This document shows, piece after piece, positions 15,120 through 24,493 of a stretch of 64,000 bases of DNA (its first letter is position 1; every line of letters begins with the position of its first letter). Made by a program: the position numbers and the translations under genes. Source of the stretch: Aspidapion aeneum (lineage: Eukaryota > Arthropoda > Insecta > Coleoptera > Brentidae); assembly GCA_963576565.1 (NCBI GenBank), contig OY755039.1, forward strand, positions 130,155,140 to 130,219,139, written 5' to 3'. The notes beneath the pieces are model-generated. The model was given only the letters and a program-made list of their open reading frames with translations. It searched no databases and had not been told where the DNA came from.

Positions 15120-16050
15120 AGGTAATATGTGACCCGAGGTACTGTGACAACCATGTATTAATTTTCAAAAGTTTAGGGTGAATATTATGATTTTGTATCC
15201 ACCAATTTGATTTCCCTAAGGTTTAATTCAAAAATGATAATCAGCGACCTTTAACACTTCAAAGTTCCAAATTTAATATACAGGGAACATTATTAAATTA
15301 CGTAACGCAAAAGTTTAGAATTTTTCTTCCTTCATCGTAACGCATTTTTAAGAAGAAAGACTTTTAAAAAAAATTGAAGCGAACATAAGGCTCAAACCAA
15401 CCCCCCTTTCCCTTTTGCGTGTAACGCAATTTTACAATAGACCCATATTGATTAATAAAAGGAAAAGTCCACCATATCCCATCGCCATTTTGAATGTTTG
15501 CAAGTTTTATTCAAAACTCATCATTAGTAACTTTATAGATATTTCAAAATTCCCAATTTAGTATATATCGGTTCATAAAGAAAAAATCCGTCATTCTGAA
15601 TTAGTCAATTTTGTTTTTTGAAAGCCCAATTTAAAAATCATAATTAGCTACCTTAAACACCGCAAACTTCAAAAATAACACATATTGGATCGGCCATTTT
15701 GATTTTTCCAAAGTTTAAATCAAAAATTATAATCAGCGACATTAAACACCACAAAGTTCCAAATGTAGTACGTATCCGTTAATTGGTTGATTTAATTCAA
15801 AAATTAAAATCAGCAATCTTTAAGACCAAAAATTTATTAAATATCTCTTTTCAAATCAAAAGTTCTTAATCCGCTATTTTGCCTTTTATTTTAAGTTTAA
15901 GTCAAAAATCATAATTAGCGACCTTAAACTGTAATTACATTGTAATTTTACATGCTATGTTATAAAATAATAAATAAACATATCAAGTCCTAAATTTGAT
16001 ATATGTATACCGGTATATTTAAGTCAAAAAATGTATTGCGTAGCTTGAAC
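15120..16050 (+). repeat. Degenerate tandem repeat, units of about 90-120 bp
   Basis: About seven diverged units share 'aattcaaaaatNataatcag', 'cgaccttaaacac' and 'caaagttccaaat', several opening with 'gccattttga'. Clear copies are near 15220, 15500, 15630, 15720, 15800 and 15900. Confidence 0.7.
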
Positions 16051-17098
16051 ACTGTATTTTGTTCGAGACAAATCATTTTATAAATTAAAAAACTATGCCA
16101 ATTTGGATTCGCCACATATCGCCCACCCGCTGAAAAAGAGTCACAACTCAAAAATCGCCCTTATTGAGATAAACCTGCCGCCATCATCGAAATAACTTGT
16201 ACTTTCTTCCATAAAAGCGTCACATTTAGTTTCGACAATTCACCGCGAAATGGCGATGTGACTCTTTTATTTTGTCCAGTTTAGCTGAGGATGCGTTCCT
16301 TTACAGTGTCACTTTTAACTTTATAATAGCGTAAACGTGGAGTTTCATGCTGAAAAGAGTCACATTTCGAGTTGTGAAGGCATTCGTGTGAACTATTGGT
16401 TAAATCTGACCCATATAACAAGTAAAATACTGTTCTTTTTATGTTTTTCGAATTGTTCAGTGTACTTAGAATTAAGGAGAATAAGAAAAAAATCTTTTTA
16501 ATTTTTTAGAAAATAATCACATTCCCAGTTGTTATTCAGCATTTTATAACGCGTTGTAAAAACAAATACAAAGTTTCTTCTTTATTTGTTTTCTTTTTTT
16601 ATATTATTTACCATCCTGCGTGACATCCTGATTTACAACCTCATGATGTCTTGTTCTAAAAAAGTGTCCAATATCGGGTTTTTGTCTTTTTTTTAACTAA
16701 AAACGACAAAAATCATTTTTTTCTGAGAAACGTACTGCACCAATTACACTGAGTTAATAGGTTCCTGTTGATATAAAATAACATGTTAACTCGTAATTTG
16801 TCATGTAAGTGAAAAATGAATCTCTCTAATGAAGTAAATTCTTTAACAGCGATTTTCTCAAAACAATGTTTTTTGAGTTGTGACTATTTTTTAGCGGGGG
16901 CGCGATATTATAAATTTTGTTGTCACCGGAACTCTATACACCTGTCAAATCCTAAATCTGTAGCTCATCGAAAAGTAGTTGACAAAGTTCTATCGCAAGA
17001 TTTTAAACAAAAGCATAAATAAACAATTTAATAAACAAAATTGCAAACAAAAATCATATCATAAATAAACCGTTCAACAAACAAAATTGCACACAAAA
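16051..17098. other. Unassigned sequence
   Basis: 'aaagagtcac' occurs near 16135 and 16353, with its complement 'gtgactctttt' near 16258. This suggests an old inverted-repeat element around 16130-16380. A 68-codon frame at 16816-17022 has no recognisable feature and is not called. Confidence 0.35.
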
Positions 17099-17210
17099 AT
17101 TAAGGCGGCGGGCGGCGAGAAGTGGCGGCTAATCGTGTCGGCTGCGAGTTAGCTCGGTGGCGAATCGGATCGAGGACGAGTTGGCGGTGGCGAATTGTCC
17201 TAGAGCCTGA
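17099..17210 (+). repeat. GC-rich 'ggcgg' block, shared with 58358-58505
   Basis: An isolated GC-rich segment (aggcggcgggcggcgagaag, ggcggctaatcg, cggctgcgag) preceded by 'aattgcacacaaaaat'. The reverse complement of 58358-58540 has the same order of words, including 'aattgcaaacaaaaa', 'ggcggcggg', 'ggcggctaatcggg' and 'cagctgcgag'. It is therefore a dispersed repeat and not a CpG-island promoter. Confidence 0.6.
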
Positions 17211-17700
17211 CCAAAATTTGTATTCTATGTGTCAAAACTAAATATATTTTGGGATTTGGGGGAGGGGAAATCTCCCCTGTAGATCTGCGTCTGGCTGGAT
17301 AAGTGTTTAAAATAAGCATGTGCGCACCCAGTTTTCCACATATTTCATTAATAAAAAAATTAAATTCCTGGATGGGTCACTGAAATAATTTTTTTTCATA
17401 AATTAGCCTCCATCTTTTGGCTGCATGGAACCTGAACATTTAAACGGATTATCGATGTGAATTGAAGTATTTAAAAATTAAAGAATTTCACTTGTTGTCT
17501 AGAGCACTCTAGGCTAATAGATTTCATCCATCGCATTCACCGTAAACTAAAGTTTTCCCAGAAGTTTCCCGGGATATAGGTATGCAACAGGTTTAAAATC
17601 AATTAGCGTGCAGTGGGGAAAATCAATGTTACACTTCAACCGCAGACCTGGTGCTGCTGTTGCTTATTAACTAAGTGAAATTTTATTACAGTCAAATTTT
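17211..17700. other. Unassigned sequence
   Basis: Contains a short hairpin 'ggggaaatctcccc' near 17265. Nothing else can be supported. Confidence 0.4.
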
Positions 17701-18448
17701 TAGCTCACACATATACTATACTATAGTAGTGTGAGCTATGGTGATCCTAATTTTTTCGAGAAAAAAAAGTTGCTACGATTTAAAAAAATTTTATATATCT
17801 TTGCGTTTCAGATGATTTTGAAACTTTTTTGTTGCGCCGTCTGTCTGTCTGTCTGTATGTCTGTCTGTCTGTCTGTATGTCTCTATGTCTGTCTGTAACG
17901 ACCAACGCGCGTAACCCAAAAACCGCTTGGCCGATTTCAATGAAATTTGGTACCTAGGCTTGGTCTTGGGTCGAGATGGTCCCATTTAAAAATGAACAAA
18001 ATCCACACACACAAACCAAATAAAAGGGTGGGCATAGATTTCAAAAATTAGAGTTTATGTGAAAATATGGCGTGTGTGATATCAAACGAAAGGTAATTGA
18101 GTCTGGAGTTAAACAAAATACATTTTAATTTATTTTAAAAAAAGGGTGGGGGTATATTTCAAAAATTAGAGTTTAAGTGAAAATATGGCGTGTGTGATAT
18201 CAAACGAAAGGTAATTAAGTCCGGAGTTCAACAAAATACATTTTAGTTTTTGTTTTTTTTAAGGGTGGGGGTGGATTTCAAAAATTTGAGTTTAAGTCAA
18301 AACATGGCTTGTGTGGTATCAAACAAAAGGTAGTTTAGTGTGGAGTTGAACAAAATATATTTCAGTTTTTAGTTATATTAGCTCACACGTACACTATAAC
18401 TATAGTACCTAGTGTGAGCTTAGGGGCCCATATATTGGCAGAGTATTT
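17701..18448 (+). mobile_element. Microsatellite-cored element, full copy (short TCTG tract)
   Basis: In order: a 36-nt palindromic 5' hairpin at 17702-17737 (AGCTCACAC...GTGTGAGCT); 'atggtgatcctaatttttt'; a 58-bp interrupted TCTG tract at 17838-17895; the 'aacgaccaacgcgcgtaac' flank; about three internal tandem units of roughly 120 bp marked by 'atcaaacgaaaggtaatt' and 'gggtgggggt'; a 3' hairpin at 18380-18420 with the same AGCTCACA...TGTGAGCT arms; and a terminal 'ggcagagtattt'. The copies end at the same bases, which supports transposition as a unit. Non-coding and non-autonomous. Confidence 0.85.
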
Positions 18449-18544
18449 TTCAGAGTGGTGCGATTAAAGTACAATTTTTTTGGATACCAAGGCTAGAAGC
18501 CCTGTATGTATAGTATATTTTTTTTAAAAATTGTATATACATAT

Positions 18545-18800
18545 CTATATCAATGGTGTAGCGCACATGTGCTAAGTACACTTTTTCGTAAAAATGAGTT
18601 AACTGCAATACACAATTATTTAAGGTCTATTCTTTCATTATGCACAATAAATTTATATATATTATTATAATACCTTCTATGCATATTTAAAAACAAATTT
18701 TTTATATCTTTATTTTTTCTATGTCAATGAACTTTCATTTTCTTCTTTTTCTCAAAACTACCTATTATGCACTTAACACATGTGTGCGCTACAGCATCGA
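18545..18800. mobile_element. MITE-like element with TIRs of about 25-30 bp
   Basis: 'tgtagcgcacatgtgctaag' near 18555 is inverted as 'cttaacacatgtgtgcgctaca' near 18772, with weaker pairing outward ('atatcaatg' against 'catcgatat'). The interior is AT-rich and non-coding. No target duplication can be fixed. Confidence 0.6.
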
Positions 18801-20089
18801 TATGTATCTCAAAAACGACAGCAACTGGAGTAACGTAGTTTTTACAAATTAATTAAAAAAAATATTTTCAACGTTAATAAGTAAAATGCTCTGTGATATA
18901 ATTTAAATTCAAATTTAGTTTTCTATTACTTAATTGTCTTTTGGATTGGGACTTTTTACTTGTAAATTGTTTTAATTTGTGTACAAATACTTAAGTTAAA
19001 GATATGTTTTCTTGTTTTGCTTTTATTTTTTTTTTAAATATCTTCTAACTAATATACATATTTTAATTTTTTTTTAAATTTATTTATGTAGTTCTTAGTT
19101 TTTTTTTTTGTTTTGTACTGTAAATGGATTCGTGAATGAGTGGGAGGGAGTACTCCCTCAAAATCAGAGGAAACTCAAATTATGCATGTGTGCTCCCTAA
19201 AATTCCGCATCTCTATTGGTCCCGACCCAGAGAGATGTGAATTCTCACTCTCACTTCTTTGAATATTAAATACACTTACTCTCACTTTTTTAAAGAATAC
19301 ATACACTAATCTTTGATTTTATATCAAATAATAATTATTATCAATTTTTTAGAATAGGATTTGCTTTGTCAATAAATTTCTATAGGTAATTTTGGACAAT
19401 AAAGCTTTTTTGAACTTGAAAAATAAAGCTACCTTAACAACCAGAATGACTACGTCTTATGGATTGCTGTACGTGCCTACTGGCGCCAATTCTTTAAAAT
19501 AAAGACTTCTTTGGTATTTTTTATGCTTATTCGTAACAATAGCATTTGTTGTAGGTAGATCACGGATGGAGTATTTTCTTTGCAATAGATCTTTGCATCG
19601 ATCGATATATATAGATAGCAGTTTATACTCGCCTGTTCTCGTTCTAGTTTCTCTCGTATCTCGGTAGATGGCGCTTCTTGCGAAAGTTTTCTTACTATAG
19701 ACGTAGGATGAGAGACAAAACGGTCTGATTAACTTCGCAAGGGTGTCACATTGACCAAGTCACTTGTGTTGAGAACGCCGTCGGCTAACCTTGCGGTTAG
19801 GTTTACACATGGGCACTACGTAAGAATGACAGGCCCATAACACAGTGACGTAGGTGCCAACAGTATGTTTAAATTTAAATTCAAATTTTCTTTATTCATA
19901 GGAAGGATTGAAATTTACAGCAAGAAAATACAACCGTTAATTGAATTGTAGTCACAAAAACGAATCCACTACATTGGCTTAGAAAATGTTAAAATATCTG
20001 TTAAAATACTTATTAGAATGCTTTTTTTCCTAGTCATAAAAAGTATGGTCACTCCCAGACAAATTGCTTTTGACCTATCAAGTGCATGA
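18801..20089. other. Unassigned AT-rich sequence
   Basis: Includes poly-T tracts (19020-19110), the word 'agatggcgctt' near 19672 and, near 19870-19920, 'aaattttctttattcatagg', a word often seen at retroelement 3' ends. No coding frame is supported. Confidence 0.4.
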
Positions 20090-20530
20090 AATGTGCACTT
20101 GATCACTGGACATGGACATGTGGAAAGAAGGCCCGCAAACTAGCTGTGATCTGAAGTGCCCCATCTACCAGGCCGAATCAAGAAAGATATGTGCCGGCAC
20201 AGCCCCCCAAGGTAAATGCATGGACAGAAAGCAGCATACAACAACAATTTCATCCAACAACAACAATGCCAAACACAAAGGCAATCTGTGCCAAGCCCCC
20301 GCCCGGGTGCTCAGGCTGTCCCGCAAATGCGCGGATTTACAGGTTTCAACGCAATCCAGAAGCCTTGAGGGCCATAAATGACCTTAAAATTGTGCTTGCT
20401 GGGATCCCCGACAAGGGCCAACACCTATGGTCCACTTCTTCGAGGATCTTAGCAAATACAATTTATAAAAATAAAATAAAGAGACATGACACCATTAACG
20501 GTGTGCACCTGGAACGCTATATCACTGAAC
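20090..20530 (+). pseudogene. Jockey/I-like LINE ORF1 (gag) C-terminal fragment
   Basis: Frames here read as the C-terminal part of a non-LTR retrotransposon ORF1: a cysteine-rich segment ending CPIYQAESRKICAG (the last zinc-knuckle neighbourhood), then a low-complexity linker, then a helical tail with NPEALRAINDLKIV. The reading jumps between two frames near 20280, so it is broken. G+C is higher than in the neighbours, as is usual for such elements. ORF1 proteins bind the element RNA. ORF2 follows at once. Confidence 0.65.
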
Positions 20531-21035
20531 CGTAAAAGAAGTGAAATGATCGATTTTTTAGACTTCAAAAGATCGACATTTTAATTCTACAAGACACAAA
20601 ACTGACTGACAATAAACAATTGAGCGTAAAAGGATAGACAGTTTTAAGACAAGACTCTAACAATGGACGTGTCGCAATCATCACAAAAAATAATATACCC
20701 CATAAAGCATTATCTTTCGAGAATATAACTACAAAAATCCAGCGTAATATTTTCCTAGTGTGTGCACGGATCACACAAGGTGATCCGTGGTGTGTGTGTA
20801 TAATCATCCCCATAATCAGCTTTCTTTTCAGAAAATGGATAGCATATTTCACCAATCCAACAAAGTCCTTGTAACAGGAGACCTGAACGCAAGACATACG
20901 ACTTGGTTTAACAACAGAAATAACAGAAACGGGATTGTATTACTAGACTATATCACAAACAGACATTACGCTATACATGGGACAACAAGCCCCACCCACT
21001 ACCCTGACAACAAGACCACGCCCAGTTTTCTGGAC
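20495..21035 (+). pseudogene. Jockey/I-like LINE ORF2, endonuclease domain, first part
   Basis: Encodes the start of an APE-type endonuclease: VCTWNAISLNRKRSEM (active-site Asn), a frame change, LILQDTKL (the usual acidic position is Asp), then the strongly diagnostic VTGDLNARHTTWFNN and later PTHYPDN...FLD. At least two frameshifts and one stop (near 20635) make it non-functional. The domain is cut at about 21035 by a reverse-oriented LINE and resumes at 22251. The enzyme nicks target DNA to prime reverse transcription. Confidence 0.8.
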
Positions 21036-22250
21036 TTCTTCTTCTTGAAGTTCAATCTCCTAGCGGAGGTTGGACATAATCATGACCATTCGAATCTTGT
21101 TCGCTCCCGCTCTAAACAGCTGATTCGACGTCATACCATACCAGTCGCGCAAGTTTTTAAAACAGGACGTTTTTCTTCTACCTTGGCTTCTCTTGCCTTG
21201 AATTTTTCCTTCCATTATATTTTGTAGGAGCTTATATTTAGGGCCTCTCACTACGTGGCCAAAATATTCCAACTTTTTCTTTTTCTTGTTATAGCTCTAT
21301 ATTAGTTCCTCTGTCAACCCAGGAAATTCTCAGCATTCGACGATAGCACCATCTTTCAAAAGTTTCAAGTCTGTTCATTTCATTCTTTTTCACAGTCCAC
21401 GCTTCACATCCATAAAGAAGAGTTGAAAAAACGTAACAGCGCAGCATTCTTATTCTTAGTTTTAAATTTATGTCTCTGCTGCAAAGGAATTTTTTGAGTT
21501 TTACAAAAGCATTTCTTGCAATTTCAATTCTTGATCTAATTTCTTGAGATTGATCTACATTTTCGTACAAAATATTTGTACTGTGAAACTCTTTCTATTT
21601 GTGTGTTATCGATTATCAGATTGCCATCGATGTTCAGATTTTTTGTTATTATCATATATTTTATATTTGGTTTTCCTAAGATTCATCTTCAGACCATACT
21701 TTTGGCATGCTCTATTTAGTCTCTCTAATAACAGTTGGAGATCCTGTAGACTGTCAGCTGCAACAAAGGTGTCATCGGCATATCTCATATTGTTGAAGAC
21801 CTCACCATTAATTTGTATGCCCTCTTTAGCGTCTCTCAAAGCCTCGGTAAAAACTGCTTCACTGTAGATATTAAAAAGAAGTGGAGAAAGTATGCAGGCA
21901 TGTCGGACACCTCTTAAAATATTTATTTCCTTTGTTACTTGATCTTCAATTTGGACTTTAGCTGTTTCATTCCAATAAAGATTCGCTATAACATTGATGT
22001 CTCTGCTATCTATGTTCTTTTCTTTAAGAATTCTTACAAGTTTGTCGTGTTGAACCTTGTCAAATGCTGATAAAAGAGACATAAACATCTTGATTCATAT
22101 CAAGACATCTCTGAATTAGAGCATTCGAAATCCGACTTGATTGTCACTTATTTCGGCGTCCAATTTTGCAATAATTCGGTTGTGAACAATCTTTTAAAAA
22201 ACTTTCAGAGTGTGACTAAGGGCTATTGTGCGGTGATCAGAGCAATCTGG
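21036..22250 (-). pseudogene. RTE-type LINE fragment: reverse transcriptase to 3' tail, nested insertion
   Basis: Minus-strand frames, in order from 22250 down: a segment equivalent to the RT N-terminal fingers (KIVHNRIIAKL near 22180); SAFDKVQHDKL near 22050; ACILSPLLFNIYSEA; the catalytic box NMRYADDTFVAADS near 21790; then LRCYVFSTLLYGCEAW near 21440; and finally an ORF tail with YFGHVVRGPKY...GKRSQGRRKTS at 21270-21060. The 3' end is an A/G-rich 'aagaagaagaagtcc' tail (21030-21045 on this strand). Frameshifts near 21600 and 21290 and loss of everything upstream of the RT show a 5'-truncated dead copy. It interrupts the plus-strand Jockey-like ORF2. Confidence 0.85.
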
Positions 22251-22640
22251 ACCTGGTTTTAAACAAAACTCTACAAAGCGTTATTGAGCCTGTCTCAATA
22301 ACGGCACTGAGCAGCAACCACAATCCCGTTATTTTTAAACTTACCGAACTAACAACAACAGCATAGACAGACAGACAAACATACAGTTACAAAAACACTG
22401 ACTGGAACGTATACAGACAATTTTTAAATCATAATATACAAATTAACAATAACATGCAAACTGACAAGAACAAAACAGCAGGCGCGGGACCGAGTTGCAA
22501 GCAAAATTTCCATCAATTCCTCTGAGAGAAAGCGCCCATTGCGCATTCGGGAGCTCATCAAAGAGAAAAACCGTATACGCAAGGACTGGCAGCGGTTTAG
22601 ACAACCAGCGGTTAGGCTACGGAACACACAATCATCGACT
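22251..22640 (+). pseudogene. Jockey/I-like LINE ORF2, second part
   Basis: Resumes the interrupted endonuclease with LQSVIEPVSITALSSN, then HNPVIFKL. The last is the usual SDHxP catalytic box, with Asn in place of Asp. A degraded linker follows, then SKISINSSERKRPL and IRELIKEKNRIRKDWQRF, typical of the region between endonuclease and RT. Multiple frame changes occur. Homology is lost near 22640; the RT itself is absent. Confidence 0.7.
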
Positions 22641-22942
22641 TATTTCACACGCAGGAAAACGACGTCTGAAGTAACCGTCTTCGGACAACGAGGGTTGGCG
22701 ACAGTGTTGTCGTTTCAGTACAATTGCCCCCCCCCCAAGACACATTCCTGGGTGCGCCATTGGTACATGTAAATAATAGGTTAAGTATACAGTTGTTAGG
22801 CTTAGTTTAGTTTTAAGTACTGTATTATACATATATCCAAGATAAATATATTTTACTGGTTTACTGGAGAAGTCCCATAAGGATGAAACAGTTAACTGTC
22901 AACACTTATTGGGTGTTCATTAGATCTTGGACCCCCGAAATA
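22641..22942 (+). repeat. Spacer plus dispersed block at 22868-22940
   Basis: 22868-22940 (agtcccataaggatgaaaca...tagatcttggacccccg) matches 63725-63797 with only a few differences. It is therefore a separate dispersed repeat into which foldback F3 has inserted. The part from 22641 to 22867 is unassigned apart from a C-run at 22727-22735. Confidence 0.6.
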
Positions 22943-24025
22943 TACAGGGTGTTCGTCACATGAACCGTCAAAATTTTTTGGGATATTGTTGGGGTCATTT
23001 GCTACCTTTTCAACCTTGGAACTTGGGTCCTTAGAGTCACGGCTAAAGAGATATGAATTTTTTAATTTTTTTTCTAAAATTACCCAAAATCCCACCTTTA
23101 AACCCTCGTAAGCTTTTTATTAATATCTGGAAAAGCACCATTTTTTTTATAATTCTGTAATCTTATGCTACTTCAACTAATTAATAGATTTGTTAAAATG
23201 TATTTACCAAAGGGACATACAAGGTTTTTTATTAAAGAACATTAGTGATTTTGTGAAAGAAAATCAATTTCAAAATTAAAAATTAAAAAAAGTATCGACA
23301 CTTGAGAACTTCATTTTCTTTTAAAAACTTCTCTAGTTGATTAGCTTTCCAACGGTATGCTACACTTTGATTAAAAAAAACAATTCTGCTTTAAAATACG
23401 GATATTCTGTGAGACGGGCAATAATCGTTCGGAATTGATAAGAAAAACAATTTGATGTTTATGATCGTTTCAAACAAAATTTATAAATAAAGAACACAAT
23501 ACATTATTGTTAAAAGTTTAACTTTTGTTTAAGTAGATAAACGATCATAAACAACAAATTGTTTTTCTTACCAATTCCGAACGAGTCTCGCCCTTCTGAC
23601 GGAATATCCGTATTTTAAAGCAGAAATGTTTTTTTTTTATCAATGTGTACCATACCGTTGGAAAGGTAATCAACTATAGAAGTTTTTAAAGGAAAATAAA
23701 GTTCTCAATTGTCGATACTTTTTTTGATTTTTAATTTTGAAATTGATTTTCTTTCACAAAATCACTAATGTTCTTCAATAAAAAACCTCGTATGTCCCTT
23801 TGGTACATCAATTTTAACAAATCTATTAATTAGTTGAAGAAGCATAAGATTACAGAATTATAAAAACAAAATGGTGGTTTTCCATAATTTGAGAAAAAAA
23901 CAATTAAAAATTCATTTCTCTTTAGCCGTGACTCTTAGGACCCAAGTTCCGAGGTTGAAAAGGTAGCAAATGACCCCCACAATATCCCAAAAAATTTTAA
24001 CGGTTCATGTGCCGAACACCCTGTA
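22943..24025. mobile_element. Foldback element F3, 1.08 kb, TA-flanked
   Basis: The arms are nearly perfect reverse complements of about 520 bp: 'tacagggtgttcgtcacatg' at 22943 against 'catgtgccgaacaccctgta' ending at 24025, and so on inward to 'atgatcgttt' (23460) and 'aaacgatcat' (23541). Only about 70 bp of loop remain. Flanks are TA on both sides, consistent with a TA target duplication as used by Tc1/mariner-like elements. A half copy lies at 31454-31848. No coding capacity. Confidence 0.9.
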
Positions 24026-24079
24026 TAATTTCGACATGTTCATGCAACCGACTGTACGTTCATTACATGCTGTATTATC

Positions 24080-24128
24080 TAAGGTCACTCATCGTCAAGC
24101 AAGCTTGCCTTGACGATGAGTATCCTTA
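24080..24128. mobile_element. 49-bp palindromic mini-insertion with 8-bp direct-repeat flanks
   Basis: Same arms as 11595-11648 ('aaggtcactcatcgtcaagc' and 'ttgacgatgagtatcctt'), with a shorter loop. Flanks are GTATTATC at 24072-24079 and at 24129-24136. It lies 70 bp downstream of a host exon, in the next intron. Confidence 0.75.
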
Positions 24129-24197
24129 GTATTATCCTTCTAAGTATATACTAAAAAGTCATGCATATTTGATGGATAAAAAAAGGGTAACACTTAC

Positions 24198-24315
24198 ACA
24201 ACTGACCTTTGACAGTAATCGTCACTTTGACTGGACTGTCGGCGAAAGTTTCGGCAGCGAATCATTTCTTCGGTAGTGGACTGGCGCCGAAAACCCCTAG
24301 CTATGAGGATTTCTT
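24198..24315 (-). CDS. Unidentified host gene, internal exon (118 nt)
   Basis: On the minus strand, 'tttctcaattcttgcag' precedes 24315 (pyrimidine tract plus AG) and GTAAGTG follows 24198, both near-consensus splice sites. The single open frame reads EILIARGFRRQSTTEEMI followed by RCRNFRRQSSQSDDYCQ. The repeated FRRQS is a basic-Ser motif of the kind phosphorylated by PKA/CaMK-type kinases. The exon is 118 nt with phase 1 in and phase 2 out, so it cannot splice directly to the exon at 29644-29800 (phase 0 out); at least one intervening exon is unseen or the genes differ. Style and strand match the Ser/Arg-rich exons at 31864-32931. Family not recognised; a cytoplasmic tail is a guess. Confidence 0.65.
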
Positions 24316-24493
24316 CTGCAAGAATTGAGAAATTAAAACATTTTTGTCTGGGTGGGGGGTGACGGACGACCACAAACATTTAATGAACAAAAAGTTTTAG
24401 CATCATATAAGAAAACGGAGAGAGTTGGTGACATGCGGGCAATGCATAAAAAGAGAAATAAGTTAATAAAAATATTTGCCTCAGCCTGGATTT

